64,000 nucleotides of DNA from Paradesulfitobacterium ferrireducens (GCF_017310645.1 NZ_JAFLRH010000015.1:62001-126000), one strand, 5' to 3'; shown: positions 43,620-52,899, numbered from the stretch's first letter. The notes: generated by a model from the letters alone, not told the origin. Translations and numbers: made by a program.

Positions 43620-44795
43620 TTACCCTTGTGCACTTGAACTTGCGGCCGCGTCAGAGCTTGAAGATACCGTCAGCCCCTTCTTCATCCAGTCATAGTCGTT
43701 ATAGGCCTTGAACAAATCCTGCTCCGCATTCTTAACTTTCTGCACCTGGCTGTTGTAAGGTACAAAGGCGCTGTCCCAATTAAACTTAGAAATCATGCCC
43801 AGATTATACATCAGAGACAAGCGGTTAAAAGTATCCTTTTCGTTGTCCAGCTTGGCGCGTTCCAGTTCGAGGGCTTCCTCTTTGTCTTTTACCGCTTGAT
43901 ACGCCTGGTGGAAAGCTTTGGTGAATTTCCGCTTCTCATCATCCCTCTTGTCATCTTCATCCTGAAGCCTGACGTTGTAGCTTTGCACCAGTGCATCTTC
44001 AAGGTCATCCTTGTAGTCCATGGCGTTAAGCTTTGTTTGATCGGGATCAGGAACGGCTTTTATCTCCAAAGCGGTATCATAAGCCTGACCGAACATCAGG
44101 TTAAGCTCCCCTTTAAGGGAATCCAGGGCTTCGTCCAGGTTTTTTATCCCTTGGCTGATATTTTTAAGATCAAGCTCGGCTGTCGTGATTTCGGATTTCG
44201 CAATTAAACCCAGCGTATATTTTATGTTCGAGATTCTGAGTTTGTTCTCCAAGACCGAACGGTTTAAGAACAGATCATCCTTCTGCCGGGAGAGGGTATT
44301 ATAGGTAAGATAAAGCTGCTGGGCTCCCATCACAATTTGCTTTTTCTGCATCTCGGCCTGGAGAGTGGACTTCCAGAAGTCGTCCTGTTGGCCTTTGAGG
44401 GCATTGATTTGGCTATCGAAGGAAGCAATTTGAGCGGCATAGTTTTGGTATGTTATGTAGTTAACATACATGAGAAGTTCATTGGTAGTTGGAGGGCTAC
44501 TAAACGATGGCATAGTTACTTTGCCGTCCCCGTCTTTTAACACGGTTAAATTATTCATATTCGTTACCAATTCACTTTTAGCATCTTCCAGCTTATCAAT
44601 CCCAACGCTTAAATCAGACGACCCATCAGCCACCCCTTCATTAATATAGTCAATACTCGGATTATGTTCGGTAAGCTCCTGTTCAATCTTGTCAAAGTCA
44701 AGCGTGGTTACGTTAGGAATGGTGTCTGCTGCCAGCGCCGGTGCGGGGATCAAAAGCAACGAGCTCACTAACAAAGCCGATAACAATTTTCGCAT
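43620..44795 (-). CDS. TolC-like outer membrane efflux-type protein
   Basis: 391 aa with a Sec signal peptide (MRKLLSALLVSSLLLIPAPA). The mature part is mostly long helices with coiled-coil character and the internal repeat layout of TolC: the ALDSLKGELNLMFGQ stretch near residue 215, and the helices ERAKLDNEKDTFNRLSLMYN and KVKNAEQDLFKAYNDYDWMK near the C-terminus. It is shorter than TolC of Proteobacteria (~470) and may lack a full beta-barrel. It heads the operon with adaptor 1 and pump 1. In a presumed single-membrane organism its place of action (wall-spanning tunnel or outer layer) is open. Confidence 0.82.
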   Translation of the reverse strand: MRKLLSALLVSSLLLIPAPALAADTIPNVTTLDFDKIEQELTEHNPSIDYINEGVADGSSDLSVGIDKLEDAKSELVTNMNNLTVLKDGDGKVTMPSFSSPPTTNELLMYVNYITYQNYAAQIASFDSQINALKGQQDDFWKSTLQAEMQKKQIVMGAQQLYLTYNTLSRQKDDLFLNRSVLENKLRISNIKYTLGLIAKSEITTAELDLKNISQGIKNLDEALDSLKGELNLMFGQAYDTALEIKAVPDPDQTKLNAMDYKDDLEDALVQSYNVRLQDEDDKRDDEKRKFTKAFHQAYQAVKDKEEALELERAKLDNEKDTFNRLSLMYNLGMISKFNWDSAFVPYNSQVQKVKNAEQDLFKAYNDYDWMKKGLTVSSSSDAAASSSAQG

Positions 44796-45126
44796 TTGAT
44801 ACTCCTCTCTTTCAGCTATTTAATTTAGTCTTGAAGAATAAAATTATGTAATAGAATACTTATCATAGAAGTAAATAAGAACTTCGCTGCCTAGAACTGA
44901 CCAGTCGGTCAGTTCCATAGACATCATATCCTTTCCCCTTTGCAGCGTCAAGGAAAAAGAGAAGGGTACATAAAAACAACCATCCGTTTAAGAATGATTG
45001 ACCTAGAATCGCAGAAATTTCTCTAGCCAACTTCGAAAAGAGACTTGTATTTCTTAACGTTTTTTGGGAAACTGAAGACACTAAAATAGTTTCCTCCATC
45101 CTAGACACTTAACGTGAGGTGAAGGC
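44796..45126. other. Divergent promoter region between the two efflux operons
   Basis: 330 bp with no gene. It holds the palindrome at 44894-44915 listed separately. AT-rich DNA flanks the TolC-like start (ribosome site GAGAGGAG). The TetR gene start has GTGAGGTGAAGG. No clear -35/-10 pair was assigned. Confidence 0.5.
44894..44915. promoter_or_regulatory. TetR-type operator palindrome upstream of the efflux operons
   Basis: GAACTGACC and GGTCAGTTC are 9-bp inverted arms around AGTC. The TGACC-N4-GGTCA core is typical of TetR/AcrR operators. It lies 99 bp upstream of the TolC-like start and 212 bp upstream of the TetR gene at 45127, the likely binder. Confidence 0.7.
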
Positions 45127-45693
45127 ATGCGCGCACAAATTCTTCAAGCCGCAACCGCCCAGATTATCAAATACGGGCTGCGCGGCTTTACCCTCGATGA
45201 CATTACCGCTGAACTAAGCATCAGCAAGAAGACTCTCTACAAATACTTCGAATCCAAAAGTGAACTGATCAGTGAAATCATCGGAAATGCCGTGGCCATT
45301 GAAAAAGAACGGGCCACGGAGGAAATGTCAAAGTATGACAACTGGTTTGATAAGCTGAATGCTCTCCTCTCCGTTTACTCCTATAATGCGGTGCCCTACC
45401 GCATTCTTGACGAACTCAACCGCTACTTTCCGCAGGAACGCGCCCAAATTGAAAGCATCGGGGAATACAGGGAGCAAATCGCACTGGTTCTTTTGGAGGA
45501 GGGGATGGCCAAAGGAGAAATTGACCCCAGGGTAAACCCTCAGGTTGTCACCTTGGCCTTCAAAAAGATTTTTCTGACTCCCACGGAGCAAAAAATTCTG
45601 GATGCCTATGATATCACTGTCAATCAGCTGATGGACCAAATGAAACAGCTCCTTATCTACGGTTTACTTAATAGAAATGGAGAAAAGGAATGA
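45127..45693 (+). CDS. TetR family transcriptional regulator (second)
   Basis: 188 aa. The N-terminal helix-turn-helix reads FTLDDITAELSISKKTLYKY, followed by a helical ligand domain. It is the first gene of the plus-strand operon and overlaps the next adaptor by 4 bp (ATGA). It probably autoregulates and may also repress the divergent TolC-like operon through the palindrome at 44894. The ATG has GAGGTGAAGG upstream. Confidence 0.93.
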   Translation: MRAQILQAATAQIIKYGLRGFTLDDITAELSISKKTLYKYFESKSELISEIIGNAVAIEKERATEEMSKYDNWFDKLNALLSVYSYNAVPYRILDELNRYFPQERAQIESIGEYREQIALVLLEEGMAKGEIDPRVNPQVVTLAFKKIFLTPTEQKILDAYDITVNQLMDQMKQLLIYGLLNRNGEKE

Positions 45694-46856
45694 AAAAGAT
45701 GTTCCCTCATTTAACCCCGCGCACTTTTCTTGCCCTGCTCCTTACAGTTTCACTCCTTGCAGTCACCGGCTGCAGCACAGCGGCCCAAACGGACGCCACT
45801 CCGGAACCCGAACAATCCCATCCCGTCAGCGTCTTAGAAATCAAAGAACAGAGCCTGCCCGTGGAGCTAACCTATACCGGCACCCTCGGCACCGGCGAAA
45901 TCCGAAAGCTCAGCTTCAAAGTTCCAGGCAAACTGGCTAAAGTCTATGTTCACAAGGGAGATCATGTCACCTCCGGCCAAAAGCTGGCAGAGCTAAATAA
46001 AACCGACCTGAATTACGCATTGGAAGCCGCACAAATCACTGTGCAAAAGGCCGGGCTTGCCTATAATGAAGCCAAGACGAGCTATACCCGTCTTGAACAA
46101 CTTGCAGCCGCCGGAGGCCTGGCCCAAAGCGATCTGGACAAAGCCAAGCTCGATCTCGATGTCAAAGAAGCCACCTACCGCCAAGCCCAAATCGATGCTC
46201 AGGCCAAAGAGAGCGCCCTCAAAGATACTGACCTCTACTCAAACATGGATGGCTATGTCGTCGATGTCCTGAACCACGAGGGAGAAGTTGCAGCCGCCGG
46301 ATACCCGGTGGTGGTCTTACGGCAGGGGCAGCAGCTTGTAAACGTGGGTTTGTCCCAAGAGGATGTCAAGAAAGTGAAACCGGGCACTGCGGCTGCCGTT
46401 TCAATAGAAAGTCTCAAGGCCGCCGGTAAAATCAAAACCATTGACCCCGTTCCGGATGCCCAAAGCCGGACCTATAACGCGGAAATCGCACTGAGTGAGG
46501 AACTGCCCGCCCAAGCGTATCAAATCGGAGCCACGGTCAAGGTTGCTTTTGCTATCGGGGAGAAGCAAGGGATATGGATCCCTATTTCCAGCGTCCTTAA
46601 TGACGGGGAGGATTACGTCTTTGTGGTCGACAACGGCCGCGCCCTGAAAAAGAATATCCGCCTCTTGGATCATCAAGGATTCAACGTCCGGGTTGAAGGG
46701 CTCAAGCCCGGGGACGTCCTGGTCACGTCCGGTATGAAAGAACTGAAAGAAGATTCGCCCGTAAACGTTAAAACCTTGCCGGACGCCCCTGCCTCTAACT
46801 CCTCCGGCAATAGCAGCAACTCGGCAAACCCAAGCGAGGTATCCGTTAATGACTAA
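45690..46856 (+). CDS. RND/HlyD-type membrane-fusion adaptor lipoprotein, adaptor 2
   Basis: 388 aa. The lipobox is AVTGCSTA (about residues 25-32). The lipoyl halves (KLAKVYVHKGDHVTSGQKLA and YSNMDGYVVDVLNHEGEVAA) flank a helical hairpin, followed by barrel domains and a Ser/Asn-rich tail (SNSSGNSSNSANPS) that may be flexible. It is translationally coupled to the TetR gene before it and overlaps pump 2 by 8 bp. Confidence 0.93.
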   Translation: MKKMFPHLTPRTFLALLLTVSLLAVTGCSTAAQTDATPEPEQSHPVSVLEIKEQSLPVELTYTGTLGTGEIRKLSFKVPGKLAKVYVHKGDHVTSGQKLAELNKTDLNYALEAAQITVQKAGLAYNEAKTSYTRLEQLAAAGGLAQSDLDKAKLDLDVKEATYRQAQIDAQAKESALKDTDLYSNMDGYVVDVLNHEGEVAAAGYPVVVLRQGQQLVNVGLSQEDVKKVKPGTAAAVSIESLKAAGKIKTIDPVPDAQSRTYNAEIALSEELPAQAYQIGATVKVAFAIGEKQGIWIPISSVLNDGEDYVFVVDNGRALKKNIRLLDHQGFNVRVEGLKPGDVLVTSGMKELKEDSPVNVKTLPDAPASNSSGNSSNSANPSEVSVND

Positions 46857-49800
46857 AAAGGAACTTGGCCTCGTAGGGAAAGTGATTAAAAACCGGGCCT
46901 TTACTATTTTCTTCACAATCCTTGCTATCCTTATCGGATCCTACAGCTACTACCTCATCCCGAAGCAGGAAAGCCCGGATGTCACTCCGCCTTTCGCCAT
47001 CATAACCTCCGTCTACCCGGGCGCGGCACCGGAAGAGGTGGAAAAGCTGGTCACCCGCGTCATTGAGGATAAGGTTGCGGAGGTACCCGGGTATAAAACC
47101 TCTTACTCCTATTCCAAAAACAGTATCGCGGTCGTAGTACTGGAACTTAATACGGAAGCCAATGTCGATAAGTCCTGGTCTGATCTAAGAAGGTTCATGG
47201 ACGATGCTCAGCGCGACTTGCCGGCTGAATGCGGCCCCATCCAGGTTGATACCGATTTAGCGGATACCGCCGGTATGATCATCAGCCTCTCTGGCGACGG
47301 CTATTCCTACGAACAGCTGGCTGCTTTTGCCGATACCTTCGAAAAGGAACTCTCCTCCGTTGAGGGCGTTTCCCGCTTCGACACGGAAGGGGTTCAGAAA
47401 AAAGAAGTCCTGGTTGAGCTGCGCACCGCTGACCTTAACCGCTATGCACTCTCCCCGGAAGATGTGATGAATGCCCTCAAGATTCAAAACATGGCCATCC
47501 CCTCCGGTTCTCTCAGCGACGGCCACAGCAAGATCAACGTCACCGTTCCCGGAGTCTTTACCTCGCTTACGGATATTGAAAACACTGTGATCGACGGCTC
47601 CCGCCAGACCGGCGCGCTCGTGCGCCTGAAAGACATCGCCAACGTACGCTGGGAAACGGCCGATTCCAGTTATCGCATCAAGCAGGACGGACAAAACGCC
47701 ATCCTCTTAAGCGGGTATTTTGAACCGAACAAAAATATCGTCCTCATTGGAAAAAACGTGCGCACTAAGCTGGACAGCCTGAAAGCCTCGCTTCCCCCCG
47801 GGCTTAAGGTAGACGAGGTAACTTACCAGCCTCAGGATGTCAGCCAAAGTGTCTCGAACTTCTTCGAAAACCTCATTGAAGGGATTGCCTTGGTCTTAGT
47901 CGTTGTTTTCTTCGGCATGGGACTAAAAAATGCGGTTGTGGCTTCAACCGCTGTCCCGTTATCCATCCTGATCGCCTTTAGCGCCATGTACCTGCTTAAA
48001 ATCAGGGTGCATGAAGTCTCGATCGCCGGGCTGATCATCGCCTTAGGCATGCTGGTGGATGATGCCATTGTCATCATCGATTCCATCCAGGTGTATATTG
48101 ATGAAGGCGTAGAGAAATTCGAAGCCTGCGTCAAAGGCACAAAGCGGGCGATCACTCCGATGCTGGCGGCGACAATCACAACCGCCGTGGCTTTTGCCCC
48201 CATGCTGTTCGTGCCCGGTCCGGCCGGAGAATTCCTGCAGAGCCTGCCCCAGGTGGTCATCCTCTCCGTGAGCGCCTCTTTTCTGGTTGCCCTCCTTGTA
48301 ACCCCTGTTTTGTCCTATATCTTCTTCGGGCGTCTGAAGCCAAGCCAAACTGCCAAACGTGCCCCGGTCCGCGCTTTCTACAACGGATTTTTAGAAATTG
48401 GCATGAAGCATAAAGTCCTTACCCTCGTCCTGACAGCCCTCAGTTTTGCCGCCGTGCTCTACCTGGGCACCAACCTGAAAGTGATGTTCTTTCCTACAGT
48501 GGACAAAAACATTTTATATGTAGATATTACCGCCGAGACTGCCGCTAATTTAGACAATACTGAACGCGCAGCCCAGCAAGTTGAAAAACTCCTCTCCCAG
48601 CAAAAAGAAGTCCTCTCCTACACCACGGCCATCGGAGGCGGCTTACCCAAGTTTTACATCACCCTGCCCAAATCCACACCGTCCCAGGACTTCGCCCAAA
48701 TCATGTTCAAAGTGGATCTTAAGCGCGGCGGGCGTTTCCAAAGCAACCCGGAGCTGGCGGCCTATCTCCAGGACCTCTTCAACCAAAACCTGGTCGGCGG
48801 CAAAGCGCATGTGCAGCTCTTGCAGAAGGCCATGCCCGGCACTCCTTTAGGCATCCGCATCAGCGGAGACAGCCGGGAACAGATCGCTCAGGCTGTTAAG
48901 CTGGTGCACCGGGAGCTGGCGGCCCTGCCGGGAACCATGAATGTAGATGACGATCTGGACGCTGCTGAATATGAATTCAAGGTGGAGGTTGACCGCGACC
49001 GGGCCTCCGGAATGGGTGTTACCAACTACGATATCCAGCGCCAAGTGAACATCGCCTTAAAAGGGGCCGAATCCTCTGTCCTGCGCCAAGCGGGCAATGA
49101 ATATCCCATCATGGTCAAAAGCGACATTCAATCTCCGGAAGCGCTTGGGAACCTGGCCATTAAATCCTCCGTGACCAAGAACAAAGTGCTTCTCAAAGAG
49201 TTCTCCCACACTACCCTGAGCCCTCAAGTCCCCACGATCCGTAAATACGACCGGGTGCGCTCCAACACCGTTTCCAGTGAAGTTCAACCCGGATATAGTG
49301 CAGTTGCCATCGAACAAGCACTGAAAGCCAAGCTCGCGGCCCACCGGGATGAGCTCAAAGGGGTCACTCTTTCCTACCAAGGGGAAGCCAAAGACATTAA
49401 AGACAACTTCGGCAATCTCGGCACTGCTGCCATTTTCACTCTCTTCGCGATCTATATCATCCTCATGCTGCAATTTAAGTCTTTCCTCCAGCCCTTCATC
49501 ATCTTTCTCACGATTCCTCTTTCCCTCATCGGCGTAATTCCCGGTCTCTTTCTCTTCCGCCAGCCCCTATCTTTCACCGCTTTGGTCGGAGTCGTCAGTT
49601 TGATGGGAGTGGTCATCAAAAACGCCATCCTGCTGATTGAGTTTATTAATCAGGCCCGAGCCGAAGGCATGTCCATCCGGGAAGCCAGTTTTGACGCTGT
49701 CAGCAAACGCTACCGTCCGATTTTCTTAAGTGCCATGACCACCGTTATCGGGCTTGTGCCCCTGGCTCTCTCGGGCAGTGAACTCTTCATGCCGATGTCA

Positions 49801-49929
49801 GCCGCGATCATGAGCGGGCTGACAGTCTCCACTCTTCTAACCCTAGTAATCATCCCGGTCGTGTACAACTTGCTTCACCGGGAGAATTCTGGACTGACCC
49901 AAATGCCGGACAAGTCGGCAAAACTTTGA
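46849..49929 (+). CDS. RND family efflux pump (AcrB/HAE type), pump 2
   Basis: 1026 aa, full length with twelve helices. The helix-4 region reads ALGMLVDDAIVIIDSIQVYI, with the double Asp of classic proton-driven pumps. The second half has VVIKNAILLIEFINQARAEG. The ATG has GAGG upstream within the adaptor gene. It is the last gene of the operon TetR, adaptor, pump. This operon has no TolC-like gene of its own, so it may share the one at 43620. Confidence 0.95.
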   Translation: MTKKELGLVGKVIKNRAFTIFFTILAILIGSYSYYLIPKQESPDVTPPFAIITSVYPGAAPEEVEKLVTRVIEDKVAEVPGYKTSYSYSKNSIAVVVLELNTEANVDKSWSDLRRFMDDAQRDLPAECGPIQVDTDLADTAGMIISLSGDGYSYEQLAAFADTFEKELSSVEGVSRFDTEGVQKKEVLVELRTADLNRYALSPEDVMNALKIQNMAIPSGSLSDGHSKINVTVPGVFTSLTDIENTVIDGSRQTGALVRLKDIANVRWETADSSYRIKQDGQNAILLSGYFEPNKNIVLIGKNVRTKLDSLKASLPPGLKVDEVTYQPQDVSQSVSNFFENLIEGIALVLVVVFFGMGLKNAVVASTAVPLSILIAFSAMYLLKIRVHEVSIAGLIIALGMLVDDAIVIIDSIQVYIDEGVEKFEACVKGTKRAITPMLAATITTAVAFAPMLFVPGPAGEFLQSLPQVVILSVSASFLVALLVTPVLSYIFFGRLKPSQTAKRAPVRAFYNGFLEIGMKHKVLTLVLTALSFAAVLYLGTNLKVMFFPTVDKNILYVDITAETAANLDNTERAAQQVEKLLSQQKEVLSYTTAIGGGLPKFYITLPKSTPSQDFAQIMFKVDLKRGGRFQSNPELAAYLQDLFNQNLVGGKAHVQLLQKAMPGTPLGIRISGDSREQIAQAVKLVHRELAALPGTMNVDDDLDAAEYEFKVEVDRDRASGMGVTNYDIQRQVNIALKGAESSVLRQAGNEYPIMVKSDIQSPEALGNLAIKSSVTKNKVLLKEFSHTTLSPQVPTIRKYDRVRSNTVSSEVQPGYSAVAIEQALKAKLAAHRDELKGVTLSYQGEAKDIKDNFGNLGTAAIFTLFAIYIILMLQFKSFLQPFIIFLTIPLSLIGVIPGLFLFRQPLSFTALVGVVSLMGVVIKNAILLIEFINQARAEGMSIREASFDAVSKRYRPIFLSAMTTVIGLVPLALSGSELFMPMSAAIMSGLTVSTLLTLVIIPVVYNLLHRENSGLTQMPDKSAKL

Positions 49930-49965
49930 CATTACGTTACTAAATAAGTACTCAGAATTCAGGAA

Positions 49966-49990
49966 CGTGAATGTCCGGGGGACATTCACG
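49966..49990 (+). terminator. Strong hairpin downstream of pump 2
   Basis: CGTGAATGTCC and GGACATTCACG form an 11-bp stem with a 3-base loop, 37 bp after the pump stop. No T tract follows, so termination is not sure. Confidence 0.4.
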
Positions 49991-50087
49991 CCATGAGGCC
50001 ATTTCTATAAATTATAACTATGGCCGATTGGAACAGTACTCAGAATAGGCTACGGGCTCTTGTTTCCTGTCTCCTGTCTCCTGCCCT

Positions 50088-50274
50088 GTAACATGCCGGC
50101 AAGCTACCTTGCCCGCTCACCACGCGCCGGAGCTGCTCGCTTGTCGACTCGCTACCGCGCCAAACCTTTGGGTAATACCTGGAGTGAACCGTGGCGCGGC
50201 TTTACGCTTCGTCGATTGCGCTCACGACGCTCCTCTGCTCTACGGTTCGCTCCGCAAGGTAGCTTGCCTGTTAC
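50088..50274. repeat. 187-bp palindrome-rich dispersed repeat, copy B
   Basis: It has the same length and inverted ends as copy A (21641-21827), with only a few base changes. The similarity reaches about 50322 on the right, where GCCGC/GCGGC replaces GCTGC/GCAGC of copy A, so pairing is kept. It stands between pump 2 and the B12 riboswitch. Short CTGTCTCCTGTCTCC words flank it (50065-50082 and 50306-50325). Confidence 0.88.
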
Positions 50275-50365
50275 ATTCATCAGTGGTGCCGCATAGCGGC
50301 ATGGGAGTCTGACTCCTGTCTCCTTACGACATAAACGATATCCATAAAATTCCTACTCCAGCCTC

Positions 50366-50394
50366 TTGGCTAATTTGAGATAATCCGTTACAAT
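50366..50394 (+). promoter_or_regulatory. Sigma-A type promoter of the btu operon
   Basis: TTGGCT (50366-50371) and TACAAT (50389-50394) are 17 bp apart. The start of transcription would fall about 20-25 bp before the riboswitch core. Confidence 0.7.
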
Positions 50395-50419
50395 AAAGGT
50401 TAAGACAAGTGCATCATTT

Positions 50420-50600
50420 GCGAACAGGTTCCTTTCGTGCGCGCTTGCGCACAAGGTGAAAAGGGAAGTCCGGTGCAAAACCGGCGCGGTCCCGCCACTG
50501 TAACTTGGAAGCTTCCACAGGACGCCACTGTCACTCGACGGGAAGGCGTGGAATGCTGGGCCATGGAGCCAGGAGACCTGCCTGTACGCAGCAAGGGCTT
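50420..50600 (+). ncRNA. Cobalamin (AdoCbl) riboswitch
   Basis: The hallmark blocks are in order: AGGTTCCTTTCG (50425-50436), AAGGGAAGTCCGGTGCAAAA (50459-50478), the B12 box region GCGGTCCCGCCACTGTAA (50486-50503) and GAGCCAGGAGACCTGCC (50565-50582). A terminator follows before the start of the uptake operon, so cobalamin binding should stop btuFCD expression by early termination. Confidence 0.95.
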
Positions 50601-50675
50601 AAATCCTTCGAGGCAAAGGATCTTAGGCGCTTACAGGCGTAACAGGCCAACGCCCGTAAGCCGCAGCAAGTATTG

Positions 50676-50711
50676 AAAATCCTTTTATCCTCATGGGTAA
50701 AAGGATTTTTT
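50676..50711 (+). terminator. Riboswitch-linked rho-independent terminator
   Basis: AAAATCCTTTTA and TAAAAGGATTTT pair across about 10 bases, followed by a T tract. It lies between the riboswitch and the first gene, 76 bp before the start codon, as expected for a transcription-control platform. Confidence 0.88.
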
Positions 50712-50786
50712 GCTTAGCACCCATCGCTGAAATGTCTTATCAATTGAACAAAACATGATATTCGTTCAACGAGGGAGGAAATTAAA

Positions 50787-51767
50787 TTGTCTAAACTTAC
50801 ATTAAAACACAGATACCTTTCCGCCTTACTTATTTTATCCCTGCTTCTCACCCTGGCCTTGTCCGGGTGCGGCACAGCCAATCAAAACACCCCCGCTCCG
50901 GACAAAAGCGCGGGCACAGCCTCAGCCCGGCAAAGCACATACCCCTTAACAATCAAGGATGATTCCGGTACCGAGGTCACACTCCCGGCTGAACCTAAAC
51001 GCATCGTCTCCTTCGTGCCCAGCTCGACTGAAACCCTTTTCGCCCTGGGCCTGGACGGAAAAGTAGCAGCCGTCACCAAGTATGACGATTATCCGCAGGG
51101 CGTGCAGCAAAAAGTCGAGTATGTGTTTGAAGACAGCCTTCACCCCAACACCGAGCAAATCCTGAAACTCAACCCGGATTTAATCATTCTCGGCATGCAT
51201 GACGAAAAAACAATTCAATCCATCCGCAATCTCAAAATCCCGGTCGTCATCTTTAACCCGCAAAACCTGGATTCCACCTACCAAACCATTGAGAAGTTCG
51301 GACAGATCACAAACAAACAGGAGCAAGCCAAAAAACTGGTCTCGGACATGAAAGCCAAAGAACAGGCTATTACTCAAAAAGTAGCCACTATTAAAGAAGC
51401 TGACCGCCTGAAAGTATTTGTTGAAGTCGACCCCAACCTCTTTACTCCGGGCAAAGGCACCTTCCTCGACCAGCTCGTGACCATGGCCGGCGGGATCAAT
51501 ATCGCCGGTGATGTCAACGACTGGGCCCAATACAGCAGCGAACAGGTGATCTCCAAAAATCCGCAGGTCATCTTTGACACTTACAGCTACTACCAGAAAG
51601 ACGCCAAAGAAGGCATCCTCTCCCGCCAAGGCTGGCAAAACATCGAAGCCGTCAAAAACAAACGTGTCATCGACCTCGACAGCGACATGGTCACCCGCCC
51701 CGGCCCCCGCATCGTTGACGGTCTCGAATCCATCGCCAAAGCACTGTACCCAGATCTCTTTAAGTAA
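50787..51767 (+). CDS. btuF: Cobalamin ABC transporter substrate-binding lipoprotein (BtuF-like)
   Basis: 326 aa. The lipobox LALSGCGTAN (about residues 21-30) shows a lipid anchor. A type III periplasmic-binding fold follows with RIVSFVPSSTETLFALGLDG (about 72-91) and the long linking helix. It binds cobalamin or cobinamide outside the cell and passes it to BtuCD. The substrate is inferred from the upstream B12 riboswitch. It starts at TTG 50787 with GAGGGAGG upstream. A run of CTGACTCCTGA words fills the gap to the permease gene. Confidence 0.93.
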   Translation: MSKLTLKHRYLSALLILSLLLTLALSGCGTANQNTPAPDKSAGTASARQSTYPLTIKDDSGTEVTLPAEPKRIVSFVPSSTETLFALGLDGKVAAVTKYDDYPQGVQQKVEYVFEDSLHPNTEQILKLNPDLIILGMHDEKTIQSIRNLKIPVVIFNPQNLDSTYQTIEKFGQITNKQEQAKKLVSDMKAKEQAITQKVATIKEADRLKVFVEVDPNLFTPGKGTFLDQLVTMAGGINIAGDVNDWAQYSSEQVISKNPQVIFDTYSYYQKDAKEGILSRQGWQNIEAVKNKRVIDLDSDMVTRPGPRIVDGLESIAKALYPDLFK

Positions 51768-51855
51768 GGCTTTATTCTTAGTCCTGACTCCTGAATACTG
51801 ACTCCTGACTCCTGACTTCTGAATACTAACAAAGCTGACTGAGGAAGGTTCCTGC

Positions 51856-52899
51856 ATGAGAGCTAAACTGAGACTGAACAAAATAACTATTGCCGGGGGG
51901 CTTGTCTTCCTGCTCCTTCTCTCTGTCGTGCTCAGCTCAATGATCGGCTCAGTCAAGCTCCCGTTTGGGCTTTCCCTGCGCATCCTGTTTTCGCACGTTC
52001 CGGGGCTAGACCTAACCCCTACCTGGACCCTTGCTCAGAACTCCATTGTCTGGGAGCTGCGCCTGCCGCGCATTTTCCTGTCCTTGGTCGTAGGCGGAAT
52101 GCTTTCCTCCGCCGGAGTGGCCTTTCAGGGCATTCTGCGCAACCCCCTGGCTGACCCTTATATCCTGGGGGTATCCGTCGGAGCAGCCTTCGGAGCCGCC
52201 GCCTCCATTATCTTCTTTACCCACTCCACCGGCTGGGGACAGTTTGCCCTCCCCCTCTTCTCTTTTGCCGGCGGGCTGATTTCTCTTTGGTTTGTCCTGG
52301 CTTTGGCCCAGCACCAAGGACAGCGCGAACGCGAAACCTTAATCCTGGCCGGAGTGGTAACCCAGGCTTTAATCGGAGCTTTCCTCTCGTTTCTGATCGC
52401 CATCTCGGGCCAGCAGATGGACTTGATTGTCTTTTGGATGATGGGCTCGCTCGCCAACCGTTCCTGGACGGATCTATGGATTCTCTTGCCTTATTTCGGG
52501 CTCGGCTACACCTACCTCTCGATGCAGGTGCGCGACCTGAACATTATCGCCTTGGGGGAAAATGCCGCGACTTACTTGGGCATGGATGTTGAGAAGAAGA
52601 AAATTCGGGTCTTGATCATTGGTTCCCTGCTTACAGCGGCCGCCGTATCGGTTGTCGGTATCATCGGCTTTGTCGGGCTCATCGTCCCGCACCTTATGCG
52701 CTTAATCGCGGGGCCGGACCACCGTGTGCTTTTACCTTTGTCAACTCTCGCCGGAGCGGTATTCTTACTCTGGTCCGACACCCTGGCCCGCACCCTGCTC
52801 CCTTCCCGCGAAATCCCGATCGGGGTAATCACCGCTTTTGTGGGTGCGCCGTTCTTTGCCTTTCTGCTGAAAAAAGGTTTAAGGAGGAAAAGCGCTTGA
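51856..52899 (+). CDS. btuC: Cobalamin ABC transporter permease (BtuC/FecCD family)
   Basis: 347-aa integral membrane protein with about ten helices. Family stretches are WELRLPRIFLSLVVGGMLSS near residue 65, GILRNPLADPYILGVSVGAA near 100 and FVGLIVPHLMRLIAGPDHR near 275, which contacts the ATPase. The ATG has GAGGAAGG upstream. Its end overlaps the ATPase gene by 4 bp. Confidence 0.95.
   Translation: MRAKLRLNKITIAGGLVFLLLLSVVLSSMIGSVKLPFGLSLRILFSHVPGLDLTPTWTLAQNSIVWELRLPRIFLSLVVGGMLSSAGVAFQGILRNPLADPYILGVSVGAAFGAAASIIFFTHSTGWGQFALPLFSFAGGLISLWFVLALAQHQGQRERETLILAGVVTQALIGAFLSFLIAISGQQMDLIVFWMMGSLANRSWTDLWILLPYFGLGYTYLSMQVRDLNIIALGENAATYLGMDVEKKKIRVLIIGSLLTAAAVSVVGIIGFVGLIVPHLMRLIAGPDHRVLLPLSTLAGAVFLLWSDTLARTLLPSREIPIGVITAFVGAPFFAFLLKKGLRRKSA

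Noticed and set aside
50437-50676. 79-codon frame in the btu leader
   Set aside because: It lies entirely over the cobalamin riboswitch, whose conserved blocks explain the sequence.
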